The notes beneath the pieces are model-generated. The model was not told where the DNA came from. It saw nothing but the letters and a program-made list of their open reading frames with translations, and did no database searches. Below, in pieces: positions 61,953-64,000 of a stretch of 64,000 bases of DNA (position 1 is its first letter; each line of letters starts with the position of its first letter). This DNA comes from Cryptosporangium sp044454545 (GTDB taxonomy: Bacteria > Actinomycetota > Actinomycetes > Mycobacteriales > Cryptosporangiaceae): contig NZ_JBITDV010000001.1 in assembly GCF_044454545.1 (NCBI RefSeq), positions 868,001 through 932,000 on the forward strand, in the 5' to 3' direction. A program made the position numbers and the translations under genes.

Positions 61953-62579
61953 ATGTACTTGGGAGCTGTGTCCTCCGAACTCGCCACGCAGGCCCTGCCG
62001 GGAACCCCGCCGGCACCCGACCGCCGGACCCGCGGCCGGGTCCGGCGCCGCGACGCGGTGTACGCCGCCGCGATCGGGCTGTTCGTCGAGCGCGGCTACG
62101 ACAACACGACGATGGACGAGATCGCCGAGCGCGCGGACGTCGCCCGCGCCACCGTGTTCAACCACTTCCAGCGCAAAGCGGCCTTCCTCGACGAGTGGTC
62201 GTCCCGGCGCCGCGACCGGGCGCTCGGTGCCGTCCGGGCCGAGGAGCACCACGCGCTCCGGGAGGTCCTGCAGCGGTACATGGTCGAGCTGGGCAACCTG
62301 AGCTCCGCGACCCGGCCCGAGACGGTCGCGCTGATGGGCGCCGCCGTCCACAACACCAACGTCCTGGGCGACCCGCCGCTCGCGCACGAGATCGCCAAGC
62401 TGCTGACCGACTCCGGCGAGCTCGCCGAGTCCGTCGACCCCGAGCTGGCCGGCCTGCTGCTGGCCACCGGCTACTTCGCGACGCTCACCCGCTGGATCGA
62501 CACCGACCCCCCGTTCGACCTCACCGAGCAGTTGCTCCGCATGCTCGACCTCGTCCTGACCGGGGTCCTGCCGGCCTAG
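61953..62579 (+). CDS. TetR family transcriptional regulator
   Basis: A 208-residue TetR protein (ATG 61953; GTG 61950 in the same frame is possible). The helix-turn-helix is at about residues 30-77 (RRRDAVYAAAIGLFVERGYD, NTTMDEIAERADVARATVFN, HFQRK). The C-terminal ligand domain is of the common actinobacterial type. Divergent from the FAH/ligase/MFS/MBL operon with overlapping inverted repeats between them, so it is its likely repressor, perhaps sensing an acid or acyl-CoA. Confidence 0.88.
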   Translation: MYLGAVSSELATQALPGTPPAPDRRTRGRVRRRDAVYAAAIGLFVERGYDNTTMDEIAERADVARATVFNHFQRKAAFLDEWSSRRRDRALGAVRAEEHHALREVLQRYMVELGNLSSATRPETVALMGAAVHNTNVLGDPPLAHEIAKLLTDSGELAESVDPELAGLLLATGYFATLTRWIDTDPPFDLTEQLLRMLDLVLTGVLPA

Positions 62580-62633
62580 CGCACAGCCGCGGGACGCCCT
62601 CGTGGTCCGGCGTCAGAGGTCGGGGCGGGCCGA

Positions 62634-63845
62634 ATGCAGGTAGAAAGAAGTGTGCATCCGAACTCCGTGGCCGCCGAGCTCGCCGGGCCGTCCGCCCGAT
62701 CGGGGATCGAGCCGTTCCACGTCATGGACATCTGGGCCGCCGCGGCCGAGCGGCAGCGCACCCACGGTGACCTGATCAACCTGTCGGCGGGCCAGCCCTC
62801 CACCCGCGCTCCCGCCGCCGTGCGGGCCGCCGCCGCCGCGGCGCTGGATACCGAGGTCCTCGGCTACACGGTCGCGCTCGGCATCCCGGAGCTGCGGTCC
62901 GGCATCGTCGAGCACTACCGGCGCACCTACGACGTTTCCCTGGGAATCGACGACGTCGTCGTCACCACGGCCGGCTCCGGCGGTTTCCTGCTCGCGTTCC
63001 TGGCCGTGTTCGACGCCGGCGACCGGGTCGCGATGGCCCGCCCGGGCTACCCCTGCTACCGCAACATCCTCACCGCGCTGGGCTGCGAGGTCGTCGAGCT
63101 GCCGACGGGGCCGGAGACCCGGTTCCAGCCCACCGTCGCGATGATCGAGGCGCTCGACGCGCCGATCCAGGGCCTGATCGTCGCCAGCCCGGCCAACCCC
63201 ACCGGTACGGTCATCGACCCGGCCGAGCTGGCCGCGCTCGCCGTCCTCTGCGAGGAGCGCGGGATCCGGCTGGTCAGCGACGAGATCTACCACGGCCTCA
63301 GCTACCCGGGGGCACCCGCGACGGCCTGTGCCCGGGAGACGTCCCGCCAGGCGATCGTCGTCAACTCGTTCTCGAAGTACTTCTCGATGACCGGCTGGCG
63401 CCTCGGCTGGCTGGTGGTGCCCGAGGGGCTGCGCCGCGCGGTCGACCGGCTGACCGGCAACCTGACGATCTGCCCTCCCGCACTCGGTCAGTACGCGGCC
63501 GTCGCCGCGTTCACGCCCGAGTCGTACGCCGAGGCGGATTCCCACGTGGAGCGCTACGCGGTCAACCGGGCGCTGCTGCTCGACGGCCTCCCGCGGCTGG
63601 GAATCGACCGGCTCGCGCCGGCCGACGGCGCGTTCTACGTGTATGCCGACGTCGGGCACCTGACCGACGACTCGATGGCGCTGACGTACGAGTTGCTGGC
63701 CGAGACCGGCGTGGCGATCGCCCCGGGGGTGGACTTCGATCCGGTCGACGGGCACCGGTACGTCCGGCTCTCGTTCGCGGGCGCCACCGAGCCGATCGAG
63801 GAGGCGCTGGCCAGGCTCCGGCCGTTCGTCGCGAAGCGGTCCTAG
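62634..63845 (+). CDS. Class I/II PLP-dependent aminotransferase
   Basis: A 403-residue fold-type I aminotransferase. LINLSAGQPSTRAPAAVRAA and GSGGFLLAFLAVFDAGDRVA are substrate and PLP-phosphate segments, VASPANPTGTVIDPAE binds the cofactor ring, VSDEIYHGLSYPG holds the Asp/Tyr pair, and NSFSKYFSMTGWRLGW the Schiff-base Lys. ATG 62634 follows GGGGCGGG; GTG 62652 is an alternative. 54 bp downstream of the TetR gene on the same strand. The substrate is not predictable; it converges with the CoA-transferase fragment. Confidence 0.92.
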   Translation: MQVERSVHPNSVAAELAGPSARSGIEPFHVMDIWAAAAERQRTHGDLINLSAGQPSTRAPAAVRAAAAAALDTEVLGYTVALGIPELRSGIVEHYRRTYDVSLGIDDVVVTTAGSGGFLLAFLAVFDAGDRVAMARPGYPCYRNILTALGCEVVELPTGPETRFQPTVAMIEALDAPIQGLIVASPANPTGTVIDPAELAALAVLCEERGIRLVSDEIYHGLSYPGAPATACARETSRQAIVVNSFSKYFSMTGWRLGWLVVPEGLRRAVDRLTGNLTICPPALGQYAAVAAFTPESYAEADSHVERYAVNRALLLDGLPRLGIDRLAPADGAFYVYADVGHLTDDSMALTYELLAETGVAIAPGVDFDPVDGHRYVRLSFAGATEPIEEALARLRPFVAKRS

Positions 63846-64000
63846 GGCAGGCGGACCGCGCCGGCGTCGGCGAGGCCGGTCACCTCGGCGGCGTCCAGGC
63901 CGAGCCAGTCGCCGAGCACGTCCCGGGTGTCGGCTCCCACGGCCGGGGCGGGCCCGGGCGTCGGTGGCGTCCACCCGGACGGACGGCCGACCGGCAGCGG
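63842..64000 (-). CDS. CaiB/BaiF-type CoA-transferase (partial, C-terminus only)
   Basis: The last 52 residues of a gene that enters from the right edge. The sequence (GWTPPTPGPAPAVGADTRDV, LGDWLGLDAAEVTGLADAGA, VRLP) is the characteristic C-terminal tail of type III CoA-transferases (P..G.dt.evL...lGl...ei..L...gav). The stop overlaps the aminotransferase stop region by 4 bp in convergent orientation. It may supply CoA thioesters to the neighbouring acid-catabolism genes. Confidence 0.8.
   Translation of the reverse strand, partial: PLPVGRPSGWTPPTPGPAPAVGADTRDVLGDWLGLDAAEVTGLADAGAVRLP

Overview
The window is about 70% GC or more, densely packed, with frequent GTG starts and 1-4 bp stop/start overlaps. 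Together with F420-linked enzymes, an ECF sigma factor carrying a TPR tail, PaaX-type and GAF-type regulators, form II CO-dehydrogenase-like genes and an actinobacterial-style PQQ locus, this points to a soil actinobacterium (Frankiales/Cryptosporangium-like is my best guess, from gene content only). I saw no insertion sequence, integrase, phage gene or CRISPR array.

Layout. 1-4.8 kb: selenocysteine machinery (partial selD, tRNA-Sec, selA, selB) with an F420-type reductase gene. 4.9-7.6 kb: a small membrane protein, a rhodanese, and a TetR / TetX-like monooxygenase pair sharing an ACGAAC-N2-GTTCGT operator. 7.6-15.5 kb: a form II (AYRGAGR) molybdenum hydroxylase operon with its MoxR and VWA maturation genes and a GAF regulator. 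15.6-19.1 kb: small membrane proteins, a secreted three-module protein and a type-B carboxylesterase. 19.1-24 kb: a LysR-controlled operon of aldehyde dehydrogenase, a Rox-like flavin monooxygenase and a quinone oxidoreductase. 24-33.7 kb: an amine/aromatic catabolic island (APC permease, ALDH, class III extradiol dioxygenase, FAH-type decarboxylase, gamma-glutamyl hydrolase, ADC-like protein, glutamine-synthetase-like ligase, cytochrome P450, MarR) tied together by at least six copies of a GTTCGG-N2-CCGAAC-like operator. 33.7-41.9 kb: MarR / flavin monooxygenase / EthD, an orphan sugar-binding lipoprotein, a PaaX regulator, a luciferase-like oxidoreductase, a GH1 beta-glucosidase with paired LacI-type operators, and a NUDIX-like protein. 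41.9-51.9 kb: a co-directional PQQ island (GAF-LytTR regulator, katG, cupredoxin-like protein, PQQ alcohol dehydrogenase with a lanthanide-type ligand set, pqqABCDE, cation exchanger). 52-54.7 kb: an APH-type kinase and a 1.6-kb repeat-rich region with almost no credible genes. 54.7-64 kb: ECF sigma plus DGPF protein, then an acid-catabolism operon (FAH hydrolase, AMP ligase, MFS, two MBL hydrolases) with a divergent TetR, an aminotransferase, and the tail of a CaiB-type CoA-transferase.

How it works together. Several blocks read as substrate-inducible oxidation modules, each with its own repressor beside visible operators. The most interesting are (i) the MarR island, which combines gamma-glutamyl tagging, a P450 and meta ring cleavage and may be an undescribed route for an aromatic amine, and (ii) the PQQ island, whose dehydrogenase carries the Asp-Tyr-Asp motif of lanthanide enzymes but no signal peptide, and whose operon ends with a cation exchanger translationally coupled to pqqE. 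Start sites were chosen from Shine-Dalgarno-like sequences, overlaps and where family homology begins. All family calls are from recognised motifs and remembered family sequences, without database searches.
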